From Novipirellula herctigrandis (GTDB lineage Bacteria > Planctomycetota > Planctomycetia > Pirellulales > Pirellulaceae), in contig SJPJ01000001.1 in assembly GCA_007859835.1 (NCBI GenBank), positions 2,063,797-2,127,796 of the forward strand: a DNA stretch of 64,000 nucleotides, in the 5' to 3' direction. The notes beneath the pieces are model-generated. The model was not told the origin of the DNA. It did not search any database and saw only the letters and a list, made by a program, of their open reading frames with translations. This document shows positions 46,313-55,417 of the stretch, one piece after another. The translations under genes were made by a program, and so were the position numbers. The stretch's first letter is position 1; every line of letters begins with the position of its first letter.

Positions 46313-49300
46313 CTATGGCTGTTCTTGCATTGGCCATACAACGCGTTGACTTGACGATCCGAGGTGCACGACGCCACCTGACTTTGACAAAACAGGCCGC
46401 TCCACGGGGGAGCCACTAGAAATCGAGAACACGGCCGCAATGGCCCCGTCGCTCACATCACACAACACTCTCCTCTTTTCATTGGCGCGGGATCCTGTAA
46501 GCATCCAATCCCCCGCCTGATCAAACGAAATGAATTGTGACTCTGGCATCCGTCGGGTCCACTGCGATTCCCCTCTCTCGACGTCCCAGCATTGAACCAA
46601 TTCCATGCCATCCCCAAAGGATTGCCCGGCGATGATGTGGTTTCCATCGGGGGTCCATTGCAACCAGTTAACGCAAAATTGCGTGTCCAGTGTCTTCACT
46701 TTTTCGAGCGTACGCGGATCGCGAAGGATGACACCAGCGAGACTTCTTTGGCCAGTCGCAACAAATTGACCGCTTGGCGACAGTCGTGTTAGTAGATGAC
46801 TGCCGTATTCAGGCTGATACCTCGCCAAAAGTTTGCCCGATTGTCCGTCAAAGACAATCATGGCCCTGCCGTTGTCGTTGACGCTCACGAATTGATCTCC
46901 GCGATCCATCTCGATTCCGGACACGTGAATTCCAGCTACGGCAGAACTTGTCCAAATCTTCTCAGCGGTCGTGGCATCGAGTAGTTCAATTTGTAGTTGA
47001 TTGTTGGCCCTGCTGCCTTGACGCGTTTTTTCCGAATAAATGGCAACACATTTTCCCGATGGCGACAATGTGCTTTGGTAGCTGTCAAAAACTTTTGGGT
47101 ACGCCTGGATTATCTGGTGGTTCTCGTCCAACAACACCGGCCTTCGCTCGTTGTCATCAAACGCGAATTGCCACTTCCAATCTTCACTGCGCGGCCCCAG
47201 TTCGTAACGACGCAGAAACTTCGATTCAGCCGAACGCCAATCGACTTTGTAGTTGACATTGATGCGTTGCTTGGCATTCCGCAACCACATATTCGATTCT
47301 TTGAACTCATAGCCCGGCCAGTGATGCTCGTTCGACGAATGGTTGATCAACACGAGTGGCCAATTCGCCTTGGGCCGCTCCGCCGCTTTCGTTTCAGAGT
47401 TTCCAGAGCTTTCTAGGTTTCCAGAAGATTCTGGGCTTTCGGGAAAGAGCAGTGGACCTTCGTAAGGCGGTACGCGGCGGACCTCTCCGCGATAAACATC
47501 CGCAGCCTCGACGGTTGTGGTGTGCTTTGGAAAGACCAGTTCGACCGTGTCATGGTGGCCGTTTTGGGTGGCAAGTTCACTACGAAGATCCCACAGCGCC
47601 GCACCGTCATCCGCAGCAGAAAGCAACATGCACGCATCGGGGCTGAAGGCCAGATCGTTGATTCCGAGACGATGACCATCAATTGAAAAACGTTGTCGTG
47701 GCGGTTCACTAGACGGGGCCGTTGGTGCGTCCCAAATCCAAATCTGACTGTCGGTTGTATCGCTCGTCCCATTTGCTGCTGCGAGAGTGTTTCCATCGTC
47801 GGATAGTGCGATGCAAGTGATCGGCGTCTCCGACTGATGAAGCGGTTGCACACGATTCTGCTGCAGGTCGACAAGAGCGAGCCAACCGGTTCCCATCACA
47901 TTGCGAAACACATTCCGAAACACATTCCGATCAAAGTCATTCGGATTCCGCGCGGATTGTCCGGCAACAAACAGTCGCTTTCCCCCTGGGCTGATCTGGA
48001 TGGCAAGAGGATCGCCCGGCAGAGGGCCGATTCTTTGCAGGATTGCGCCCGTCTCCACGTTGACCTGCTCAATCCCATCGTTCGTCGCAATCAAGATGGT
48101 TTCACCGGTGGGATCGAAACAAACGCATGCGGCATTGATATCGAGCGATCTGGGTTCGTCTTCGCTACGACGATCAATCAGCACGACTTTTCGCGTTGGC
48201 AGTTCACGCGTCCAGTAGCGGTTTTGTTCCAGCACGATGGCGATTGAGTTCGTGTCTGGGGAGATGTCCGCGCTGAGCATACTTCCGTTCCAGCTAAAGC
48301 TCTGCCGCCACTGAATCGTACTTGTTCGCAACGACACGATGCCAACTTCATTGTTGCCTTGAAAGAAAACGGATTCGCCCCGATCCATGAACTTCAATTT
48401 CCCGAAGCCACCCCAACGTCGCTGATGTCCGTCGTTCAGTCTCGACAAAAACCCATCCGCCCAGCAGAAATTGCCATCGGGTGAAAAGGTCACATCGTGT
48501 ACAGCAAGGCGTCGATCGTCGGCCCGCCAAAGCGTCTTGCCGTCCGGTAATGCTCGGACCTGAACTTCGCCACCACGAACGATGAAATGTTTGCCGTCTG
48601 GATAAAGAAAAAAATCTTGATGTTGACCACCCATTGTCCCGCGTTGTAGCCAATCATCTTGCGTGAGTTGCTTTCCGGTCGAAATATCGTTCAGTCTCCA
48701 AACTTGCTCCAAGCCATCGTCAACTCCATCGGGCCTTTCCATGGCCATCATGTAGCTTGAGGCATCGACTCCGTACCGCACTGCTGCGACCGGCATTGGC
48801 GGAGGGTCGATCTCGCGATTCAGTTGGCCCGTTCGGAGGTTCCACTGCAACAAATGAGTCAACCGTCCGCCGGGATCAGCTGCAAAACCATCGACCTCCA
48901 TTGGCGGACTCGCATCAGGCTTTTGCACCGAGGCCAACAAACGCTTTCCACGGGGATCGATGTCAAAGTCGCGAAGTGTTCCCGCAAATTTGATCAACCG
49001 CTGTCGACTTCCCGAGCGAACGTCAATCATTTCGATCTCGCTTGACGCCGACGTTGGAACCGGACTGGTATCCGAACGTCCGCTACATTTTCCTACCGCG
49101 ATCAGTTTTTGATCTTTCGAGTAGCGCACGATTCCATTGGCGGGAAGTTCGCAAATCAGCTCTGCGTCGTCGATTTGCATTAACCCTGACCGACGCAACG
49201 TCTCGCCTAGCCGAAAAGTGCGCTGTGTCAAAAGCAGTCGGTCGTACGCTCCCACAAAAGAAAATTCCCACCGGAACGCCCGAGGCGTTTCCGGTCGATC

Positions 49301-49882
49301 AAACGGAAAGTCAATCTGATGCGAGATGAATCCCGTATCGACGTTCAAGATTAGAAAGTCAGAATCCACTGCGGCATCGAAGCATCCGTCACGATTTTCG
49401 ACCGCGACGAGTGAACCATCATGACTAATACAAGCTTTTAGTTGCAGGTAGGTTTGCGGCGACGTTGGAAGTTTCGGTTTTGCTTTCCAACGAGCAAGCA
49501 TGTCGAGCGAGTTGGTCGCCAAAACGGAGATCTCGTCCGCCTGAAGCCGCAGCAGACGTTTCGAGTCTTGGCTGAAGGACCATTGCGACTTCCCCGACGG
49601 CCAATGCTTGATTTCCTTTCGATTGTTCAGATCGTAAACGATCGTCTCGGTTTGAGTCTGGGCAATCGCGAACCGTCCATTGGGTGAAACGGCATGAACC
49701 AACGGAACGGTGACACGTGAATCGATCCAAGTCAGGAACCGCGGATGATCTTCTGGTACCGCAGGCAACACCGCATTGGTCGGACTGTCCGATGAACGGA
49801 CGCAACCGACCAAAGCGACAAGAGTTGAAAGGACCAAGCCAACCAAAGGAAGAATGAAGCGTTCTCGATTTAGTTTGCTCAT
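46313..49882 (-). CDS. Large WD40-type beta-propeller lipoprotein
   Basis: 1189 residues from ATG 49882. The signal peptide ends in a lipobox LVGC, so it is expected to be a lipoprotein. WD40-like blades recur along the length: AVSPNGRFAIAQTQTETIVYD, VTFSPDGNFCWADG, CIALSDDGNTLAAANG, DLAFSPDACMLLSAADDGAALWDLR, RLSPSGQFVATG and LQWTPDGNHIIAGQSFGDGM. Two or more propellers would fit. A 12-bp repeat lengthens one loop (NVFRNVFRNV) and a Ser/Glu/Asn-rich stretch lies in another. Function is unknown; such proteins are scaffolds. The next gene begins 157 bp downstream on the minus strand. Confidence 0.82.
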   Translation of the reverse strand: MSKLNRERFILPLVGLVLSTLVALVGCVRSSDSPTNAVLPAVPEDHPRFLTWIDSRVTVPLVHAVSPNGRFAIAQTQTETIVYDLNNRKEIKHWPSGKSQWSFSQDSKRLLRLQADEISVLATNSLDMLARWKAKPKLPTSPQTYLQLKACISHDGSLVAVENRDGCFDAAVDSDFLILNVDTGFISHQIDFPFDRPETPRAFRWEFSFVGAYDRLLLTQRTFRLGETLRRSGLMQIDDAELICELPANGIVRYSKDQKLIAVGKCSGRSDTSPVPTSASSEIEMIDVRSGSRQRLIKFAGTLRDFDIDPRGKRLLASVQKPDASPPMEVDGFAADPGGRLTHLLQWNLRTGQLNREIDPPPMPVAAVRYGVDASSYMMAMERPDGVDDGLEQVWRLNDISTGKQLTQDDWLQRGTMGGQHQDFFLYPDGKHFIVRGGEVQVRALPDGKTLWRADDRRLAVHDVTFSPDGNFCWADGFLSRLNDGHQRRWGGFGKLKFMDRGESVFFQGNNEVGIVSLRTSTIQWRQSFSWNGSMLSADISPDTNSIAIVLEQNRYWTRELPTRKVVLIDRRSEDEPRSLDINAACVCFDPTGETILIATNDGIEQVNVETGAILQRIGPLPGDPLAIQISPGGKRLFVAGQSARNPNDFDRNVFRNVFRNVMGTGWLALVDLQQNRVQPLHQSETPITCIALSDDGNTLAAANGTSDTTDSQIWIWDAPTAPSSEPPRQRFSIDGHRLGINDLAFSPDACMLLSAADDGAALWDLRSELATQNGHHDTVELVFPKHTTTVEAADVYRGEVRRVPPYEGPLLFPESPESSGNLESSGNSETKAAERPKANWPLVLINHSSNEHHWPGYEFKESNMWLRNAKQRINVNYKVDWRSAESKFLRRYELGPRSEDWKWQFAFDDNERRPVLLDENHQIIQAYPKVFDSYQSTLSPSGKCVAIYSEKTRQGSRANNQLQIELLDATTAEKIWTSSAVAGIHVSGIEMDRGDQFVSVNDNGRAMIVFDGQSGKLLARYQPEYGSHLLTRLSPSGQFVATGQRSLAGVILRDPRTLEKVKTLDTQFCVNWLQWTPDGNHIIAGQSFGDGMELVQCWDVERGESQWTRRMPESQFISFDQAGDWMLTGSRANEKRRVLCDVSDGAIAAVFSISSGSPVERPVLSKSGGVVHLGSSSQRVVWPMQEQP
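47898..47933. repeat. Three in-frame 12-bp repeats in the WD40 gene
   Basis: ACATTSCGAAAC-like units stand head to tail three times (47898, 47910, 47922, last one diverged), encoding repeated FRNV on the minus strand. This looks like slippage or local duplication. Confidence 0.85.
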
Positions 49883-50029
49883 CGTACCTTCGTTGCCTGC
49901 TAAAGTTCTCAAAACCATCTTTGACGTTCAGCTTAGCTGTTTTTGAGTCGGGAAGGTTTCCCGTAGCCCGCTGATTCAAACAGGAACGGCAAGTTGCATT
50001 TGCGAACTTCTGCCTAACAACGCATGCAA

Positions 50030-50389
50030 TTACTCGACAAGCCAAAGGCGGGCTTCGTCGATCTCGCTAACGTCGAAATAGCGAATTTTAGCGGTCGTGA
50101 ACGGTCTGCAGAACATAGCCATACCGCGTTCCCATTTCTTTTCACCTACGATCGCCAAACGCTCAATATCATTGAAGTGTTTGACATCGAACTTGATGTC
50201 TTGCCACATGGCACCCGCATCCCATCCGTGAAAATCGTGCATGGCAAAAAGAATACGAATCTTCCCGTATTCTTCGATCTGGCGTTCCACCGACGGCAAG
50301 AACAACTCATAGGCCTCTTGGTCAAGTTTACCAGAAGCATGAATTTCCAGAATGTTTTCTTGCTGGACTTCGTTAATCGTGACAGACAT
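50030..50389 (-). CDS. SpoIIAA-like STAS-domain protein
   Basis: 119 residues, cytosolic. VQQENILEIHASGKLDQEAYELF, RILFAMHDFHGWDAGAMWQDIKFDVKHFNDIERLAIVGEKKWERGMA and FDVSEIDEARLWL (read as separate blocks) are those of the SpoIIAA-like family (STAS/CRAL-TRIO type), with unknown ligand. The start is supported by GGGA five bases before ATG. A sigma-54-type promoter motif stands 68-84 bp upstream. It lies beyond the P-type ATPase on the same strand but has its own promoter. A role in stress or ion homeostasis is only guessed from its neighbours. Confidence 0.85.
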   Translation of the reverse strand: MSVTINEVQQENILEIHASGKLDQEAYELFLPSVERQIEEYGKIRILFAMHDFHGWDAGAMWQDIKFDVKHFNDIERLAIVGEKKWERGMAMFCRPFTTAKIRYFDVSEIDEARLWLVE

Positions 50390-50456
50390 GGCATTCCCTT
50401 ATGTTTTTGCGTAAATCGAAATGACCGCGTTTGACTAAACGGCGGTGACGGAAAGA

Positions 50457-50473
50457 TGCAATTACAGTGCCAA
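50457..50473 (-). promoter_or_regulatory. Sigma-54-type promoter for the STAS gene
   Basis: On the minus strand TTGGCACTGTAATTGCA matches the sigma-54 -24/-12 consensus (TTGGCAC-N5-TTGC) with GG and GC ten bases apart. Transcription would begin about 50446, leaving a leader of about 57 bases. It shares the core TTGGCACTGT with the element at 54773. Confidence 0.7.
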
Positions 50474-50580
50474 AACTGCATTCTCAAACGTCCCCACTAA
50501 AACGTCAGAGCAACGCGAAACCTGAGTGAGCACTTGACTTGACGTTCATCACTGGGTTACCGAAAAACGGAAATAATAAC

Positions 50581-53310
50581 TCACTTTTGCGACACCTTTT
50601 CGACAGACGTTCGTTGGCGAAACCACTTGGCAAACTCGGTGACCACAAAGACGGGTGCCGCCATTGCCAGAATCATCCCCCAATCGGACAGACGTAGCGG
50701 TGTCGTATGCAGCGCAGTCTGCAAAAATGGAACGTAGACGGCACAGACTTGCAGCCCGACGGTGACACCGATTGCGATGATGACCCATGGATTGGTGAAG
50801 ATGCCAACTGACAAGAGTGGTGAGTCGAGCGACCGGAAATTCAACACGTTTGCTTTCTCGATCAAAACGATTCCGGTGAACGCAACGGTTTCAGCCAGCA
50901 TGACCGTTTCGGGATCATCATGCCCTAAGTAATGGTGGAACAGCCACAATGTTGCTAATCCAATGTAAGCACCTAAGCCCAAGATCACTCCGATGCCGGA
51001 CCAGTTAAGCACCGGCTCAGTAGGTTTACGTGGAGGTCGCTGCATCACGGTTTTCTCAGCTGGTTCAAGGCCGAGCGCCACCGCTGTCATACCATCGGTG
51101 ACCAAGTTCATCCACAGAATCTGAACGGGAAGCAAGATCAGCGGTCCACCGATGATGATATTGACAAAAATCGCAACGACTTCACCCGTGTTGGAGGAAA
51201 GCAGATATCGAACGAATTTCTGGATATTGTCGTACTGGCGTCTGCCCTCTTCGATCGCACCAACGATCGAGCTAAAATTATCATCCGTTAGAACAATATC
51301 GGCGGCACCCTTGGCAACATCCGTTCCTCGTAATCCCATCGCGATTCCGATGTCCGCCTTTTTCAGAGCTGGTGCATCGTTCACACCATCACCCGTCATG
51401 CCGACGATGTGACCATCGGATTGCAGTATTTCGACGATCCGCAACTTGTGTTCGGGCGTCGTTCGTGCAAACACGACGTCATTGTTAAGTGTTACGGACA
51501 GCGTGTCATCGTCCATCTCGTTCAACTCTTGCCCTGTGATCGCATTTGTCGAAGGCAATCCCACGCTATGAGCGATTGCCAGAGCCGTCGCGGGTGAGTC
51601 ACCGGTAATCATGACAACTCGTATTCCCGCGGACTGCGCCAAACCAATTGCATCGGGCACTTCGGCGCGAGGTGGGTCCATCATGCCGACGATGCCTAAC
51701 AGCGTCAGGTTCTCTTCGACTGTATCAGCCTCTAACGAACTGTTTCTCGGAAGTTCACGACGTGCGATCGCAAGCGTTCTCAATCCACCGTTTGCCATCT
51801 CGTTGTAGGCGGCTTCGGCTTCCTGGCGTCGCGTTTCGGTAAGCTCATGCACTCGGTCATCATCGAGGACTTGTGTGCATCGAGAGAGAATCACTTCAGG
51901 AGCACCCTTGATATGTGCCACCCATCCGTCTTTGTCGTGTTCGACAATGGTCATCCGTTTTCGCGATGAGTCGAACGAATGCTCCTGGACCGCGTGCGGA
52001 TGTCGCTCCGGTTCGAGCCACGCTTTGTATGCTGCCACAACCAACGCACTTTCGGTCGGTTCGCCTCGCTCCTGCCACCCATTGCCGTCTCTATCCAGCC
52101 GGGCGTGATTGCAATGCAAGCTTGTTTCCAACAGTTTCAGCAAGTCGCTGCGTTGGTGGTAATCAATCTTTTCACCAGCAACCTCAAAGTGTCCCGCCGG
52201 ATCATAGCCGACACCGGTGACATCGATCGATCCGCCGGAGAGCCAAATTGTCCGCACTGTCATCTGGTTCTGCGTCAGCGTACCTGTTTTGTCCGTACAC
52301 ACTACCGTGGCCGCCCCCAAACCTTCGGCTGCGCGCAACCGACGCAGCAATGCCTTGCGCCGGACCATTGCACGAATCCCCAACGCCATCGTCAATGTCA
52401 CCACCGCCGGCAATCCTTCGGGGACCACGGCAACGGCAAGCGAAACGCCGGTAAGAAACATTTCAAGCAGTGGTTTGCCCATTGCCCAACCTGCGACCGA
52501 CACCATGATGGCGATCACGACGGCAGCAAAACCAAGCTGTTTGCCGAGTACGGCCAGTTTACGTTGCAGGGGTGTTGTTTCTCGGCCGATCGACTCGGTA
52601 AGTGTGGCGATGCGGCCAAACTCGGTCTGCTCACCTGTCGCAACAACGATGCCAATGGCACGACCACTCGTTACTGCGGTTCCCATCCACACCATCGAAT
52701 GTCGTTGGGCCAGCGGTGAGTTTTCGCCAACCGGGACAGAAGCTTTTGCAACGGAGACGGATTCGCCAGTCAATGCCGATTCATCCATCTTCAAATTCAC
52801 ACATTGTGCCAATCGCAGGTCAGCCGGAACATCGTCGCCCGTCTCCAATCGAACGAGGTCCCCAGGCACGAGCGTCACCGCATCGATCTCTTGTTCTGTT
52901 GAATCCCGAATGACCTTACAACGTGGACTTAGCATATCGCGGAGCGCTTCTAATGCTCGCTCGGCCTTCCACTCTTGGGCAAACCCAAGTGCCCCATTTA
53001 GGACGACGATGGCAAAGATAGTAATGGCGTCGGTCACCTCACCAACAGCAACCGAAATAATCGCTGCGACAACAAGAATCAAAATCAAAATGTCTGTAAA
53101 TTGCCGGACAACCACTTCATACCAATGCGTTTCAGCTGTCGTTTGCAGGGTATTCGGACCATGCTGCTTTAAGCGAATCTCAACCTGCTCGCCCCGCAGG
53201 CCACGCGATAGGTTTGTCTGAAGTGACTCGGCAATTTCATCAACCTCGGCCGCGTAAACACAATGTCGCAACGTTTCGGTTTGCAATGGAGAATCGCTCA
53301 TCGTTGACAT
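50581..53310 (-). CDS. P-type cation-transporting ATPase (P2 class, Ca2+-type)
   Basis: 909 residues. Cation-ATPase N-terminal domain, then membrane helices; the actuator motif TGES is near 180, the phosphorylation site CTDKTGTLTQNQ near 337-345, and the hinge GMTGDGVNDAPALKKADIGIAMG near 630. A PEGLPAVVTL motif in the fourth helix is like SERCA/PMR1-type pumps, and the C-terminal six-helix region is present. It would export Ca2+ or another cation using ATP. The start at 53310 has GGAG upstream; ATG 53301 overlaps the antiporter stop (ATGA) and may be used instead. Last gene of an operon with the Kef-type antiporter. Confidence 0.93.
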   Translation of the reverse strand: MSTMSDSPLQTETLRHCVYAAEVDEIAESLQTNLSRGLRGEQVEIRLKQHGPNTLQTTAETHWYEVVVRQFTDILILILVVAAIISVAVGEVTDAITIFAIVVLNGALGFAQEWKAERALEALRDMLSPRCKVIRDSTEQEIDAVTLVPGDLVRLETGDDVPADLRLAQCVNLKMDESALTGESVSVAKASVPVGENSPLAQRHSMVWMGTAVTSGRAIGIVVATGEQTEFGRIATLTESIGRETTPLQRKLAVLGKQLGFAAVVIAIMVSVAGWAMGKPLLEMFLTGVSLAVAVVPEGLPAVVTLTMALGIRAMVRRKALLRRLRAAEGLGAATVVCTDKTGTLTQNQMTVRTIWLSGGSIDVTGVGYDPAGHFEVAGEKIDYHQRSDLLKLLETSLHCNHARLDRDGNGWQERGEPTESALVVAAYKAWLEPERHPHAVQEHSFDSSRKRMTIVEHDKDGWVAHIKGAPEVILSRCTQVLDDDRVHELTETRRQEAEAAYNEMANGGLRTLAIARRELPRNSSLEADTVEENLTLLGIVGMMDPPRAEVPDAIGLAQSAGIRVVMITGDSPATALAIAHSVGLPSTNAITGQELNEMDDDTLSVTLNNDVVFARTTPEHKLRIVEILQSDGHIVGMTGDGVNDAPALKKADIGIAMGLRGTDVAKGAADIVLTDDNFSSIVGAIEEGRRQYDNIQKFVRYLLSSNTGEVVAIFVNIIIGGPLILLPVQILWMNLVTDGMTAVALGLEPAEKTVMQRPPRKPTEPVLNWSGIGVILGLGAYIGLATLWLFHHYLGHDDPETVMLAETVAFTGIVLIEKANVLNFRSLDSPLLSVGIFTNPWVIIAIGVTVGLQVCAVYVPFLQTALHTTPLRLSDWGMILAMAAPVFVVTEFAKWFRQRTSVEKVSQK

Positions 53311-54560
53311 GGTTCAGCTTTCTCCATCATTGGGCTGTCGGCCGGACGTTCGGGAATCAAGTAATCGCTCCATTTGTTGACCAAGACCGCAAAAAGGACT
53401 GGCACCGTGATGGCCGATAGCGACGCGGCGGCAACCAATGCAGTGAATAAAGACAGGTCGATTAGCTGTGCATCAAACAAAAGTCGAGCTACAACGATCT
53501 CTGTGGTCAGCCGTGCGTCGAGGCCAATACCGATCGTCAATGCCTCACGCATACCGAGTCGCCCCATGGGCACCATCAATAATGTGGCTCCGACCTTGCC
53601 CACCGAAGCTGCTAGAAACAGCAAAATCGCCAACGTGGGGTTACCGACCAAACCTCCCAAATCAATGCTCAAACCGATCCACAAGAAGAAGACGATTCCC
53701 ACGAAGCCATAACCAATGCTCCGAAACACTCGCATCGCCTGTTCACCGTGTCTATCTTCTTTCAAGAGCGGTGCCATTACGATGCCTGCGCTAATCGCCC
53801 CCACGACCATTCCCAAATCCGTTGCCTCGCAAACGCCGCCGAAACCGATCAAGAGCACCATCGACAACAGCACCAATTGGCGAGTGTCGCGTCGAACGAT
53901 CTGGCTCAGCCAGTGAATTCCCCAGTGGTACAGAAACCAACACACCATAGCGAACACCACCGCACTTACGGCAACCATCAGAACTTCGTGGCTCGCCGAC
54001 GCTTCAGCATCCGTTGCCCCCACTCCAATCCATACCGATACGATGACGACTAGAATAACCTCAAAGAAATCATCAAGCGTTCCAACTCCCACAATAAACT
54101 GGCCGACTCTCGTCTTCAGGAGTCCAAAATCATCGAGGATCGGTACAATCACGGCTTCCGCAGTGGGAATGCGAGTCATCCCGACCACAAGTGCAACCGT
54201 CAACCCATAGCCAAGAGCCAGCATCGCACCGAGACCAAGTAGAAACGGCAGAGCAGCTCCCATCGCCGTGAGCAACAGGATATCACGACCATGCGATGAC
54301 ATTTCCGCGATGTCAATTTCAAGTCCGATGAAGAACAATAGAAACATCACGCCCAATTCAGCCATGAAGCTGAACGTCGGGTACAAATCTTCCGCAAGCA
54401 AACGCTGGCCGATCGGCGTGTACTGAGCCGCCATCGCAACAAACAACGCGCCCAAGATTGGCGGGATCCGAATTCGTTGAAGTATTGCCGACAACAGGTA
54501 CGTGGCAAAGAACAGAATCGCGAGATCAAGCAGCATCGCGGACAGCGAGTTATGAGACAT
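53298..54560 (-). CDS. Kef/CPA2-type cation:proton antiporter
   Basis: 420 residues and about 12 membrane helices. SAILQRIRIPPILGALFVAMAAQ, GLEIDIAEM, GMTRIPTAEAVIVPILDDFGLLKTRVGQFIVGVGTLDDFFEVIL (read in parts) and GMREALTIGIGLDARLTTEIVVARLLFDAQLID are characteristic of the Na+/H+ exchanger domain of CPA2 proteins. No TrkA-N or USP domain is attached. ATG 54560 overlaps the end of the 56-residue ORF; ATG 54578 is the alternative start. Its stop overlaps the ATPase start. It likely exchanges K+ or Na+ for protons. Confidence 0.9.
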   Translation of the reverse strand: MSHNSLSAMLLDLAILFFATYLLSAILQRIRIPPILGALFVAMAAQYTPIGQRLLAEDLYPTFSFMAELGVMFLLFFIGLEIDIAEMSSHGRDILLLTAMGAALPFLLGLGAMLALGYGLTVALVVGMTRIPTAEAVIVPILDDFGLLKTRVGQFIVGVGTLDDFFEVILVVIVSVWIGVGATDAEASASHEVLMVAVSAVVFAMVCWFLYHWGIHWLSQIVRRDTRQLVLLSMVLLIGFGGVCEATDLGMVVGAISAGIVMAPLLKEDRHGEQAMRVFRSIGYGFVGIVFFLWIGLSIDLGGLVGNPTLAILLFLAASVGKVGATLLMVPMGRLGMREALTIGIGLDARLTTEIVVARLLFDAQLIDLSLFTALVAAASLSAITVPVLFAVLVNKWSDYLIPERPADSPMMEKAEPCQR

Positions 54561-54720
54561 CTGGTAAACTCTTGACATTCATTCTGGCAAGAACTTTTTC
54601 GATATCGTCTGCTCTTTTCGCCCTGCCGCGAACCTCGCCGACACGCAAAAATACGTTGCGACCTTCGGTTCGCCAACGGTCGAAAAGAACGAATAGCGAT
54701 TGCTCCGATTTCACATTCAC
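54550..54720 (-). CDS. Small protein of unknown function (56 aa) heading the antiporter operon
   Basis: GTG 54720 is preceded at 6 bases by a perfect AGGAGG (54727-54732), the best ribosome-binding site seen in the window. The ORF overlaps the antiporter start, so the two should be coupled. The product is basic and hydrophilic (FVLFDRWRTEGRNVFLRVGEV, RAKRADDIEKVL) with no membrane segment or known motif. Upstream in-frame ATGs would overlap the promoter and SD, so they are disfavoured. It could be a regulator or accessory subunit of the antiporter; this is speculation. Confidence 0.6.
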   Translation of the reverse strand: MNVKSEQSLFVLFDRWRTEGRNVFLRVGEVRGRAKRADDIEKVLARMNVKSLPDVS

Positions 54721-54772
54721 CGCGATCCTCCTGCTGTTTATGATGCAAAGCCAACGCACAATCAACAAGTAA

Positions 54773-54789
54773 AGCATCAACAGTGCCAA
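54773..54789 (-). promoter_or_regulatory. Sigma-54-type promoter for the antiporter/ATPase operon
   Basis: On the minus strand TTGGCACTGTTGATGCT has GG and GC ten bases apart, as required for sigma-54 -24/-12. The start of transcription would be about 54762, 42 bases ahead of GTG 54720. The core TTGGCACTGT is identical to that before the STAS gene. Confidence 0.65.
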
Positions 54790-54871
54790 AGCGAAACAAT
54801 CACTTGCGATTCCTCGTAAAGGAATGATTCACACCTCATATCATTGCCTATTTCGATCGTAAGACGTCGGC

Positions 54872-54908
54872 ATGTGCAATAGTGCACGCGATGTGCAATC
54901 ATGCGCAC
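54872..54908 (-). promoter_or_regulatory. Candidate enhancer: two tandem half-palindromic sites
   Basis: ATGTGCAATAGTGCAC (54872-54887) and ATGTGCAATCATGCGCAC (54891-54908) are near copies, each an imperfect palindrome (GTGC-N-GCAC). They lie 83-119 bp upstream of the sigma-54 motif, where NtrC-type activators bind. The activator is unknown. Confidence 0.5.
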
Positions 54909-55417
54909 TTTCCAGGACGTTCGTATCGAAAGTAGTGGAGACCTTCGGCGTTTGATCGTGCAGCCGAACCTCCCGGCGAGTTTCTCAACGAGCGAAAAAA
55001 AGTTGGTAACGACCGAGACACCACTTCACCAAATCATTCATGTTCCGGGATTGTTCGAGCCGCAATTTGCATTGTGGCCGTTGCAATCGACTTTGCGCAC
55101 CCGTTGTGACCAAGTGACATGTTGGCGAGTGCCCATCAGGTGGCTATTTTCAGCAACCCGCAACGCGATGCCCACAGGCTCCAATGAAAAGCGAAACGCA
55201 GTGACTTAGGTCGTTCCCCGCAGAGCGGAAAAGCACGAAAGAAGCCGGCGTCTGGTCGAAAACCAAACGTCGACTTGTTCGCGAATCCGGCGGTCGGAGA
55301 TGACCGTCCGATTCGAAAGAGTGGTCTGTCCGCTAGCGAAGAGCCCACTTCCCTGACTTTTTTTTACTGGGTTCTTCGCTCGGTCCATCGGCTCGCCGAG
55401 TGACTCGCTACTCGATG
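54909..55417. other. Intergenic stretch without a recognised gene
   Basis: Short ORFs have no signature. Near the right end, AGCGAAGAGCCCA (about 55337) can pair with TGGGTTCTTCGCT (about 55367), giving an imperfect hairpin past the stop of the minus-strand gene at 55418; a T-run lies in its loop, so it is not a standard terminator. Confidence 0.45.

Noticed and set aside
50024-50434. 136-codon plus-strand open frame
   Set aside because: Antisense to the STAS gene, which has a clear family match, SD and promoter.
54550-54789. Longer version of the small ORF starting at 54789
   Set aside because: Its start would coincide with the sigma-54 motif and lie upstream of the expected transcript; GTG 54720 with AGGAGG is better.
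55330-55382. Rho-independent terminator for the 55418 gene
   Set aside because: The hairpin is imperfect and the T-run lies in its loop rather than after the stem.
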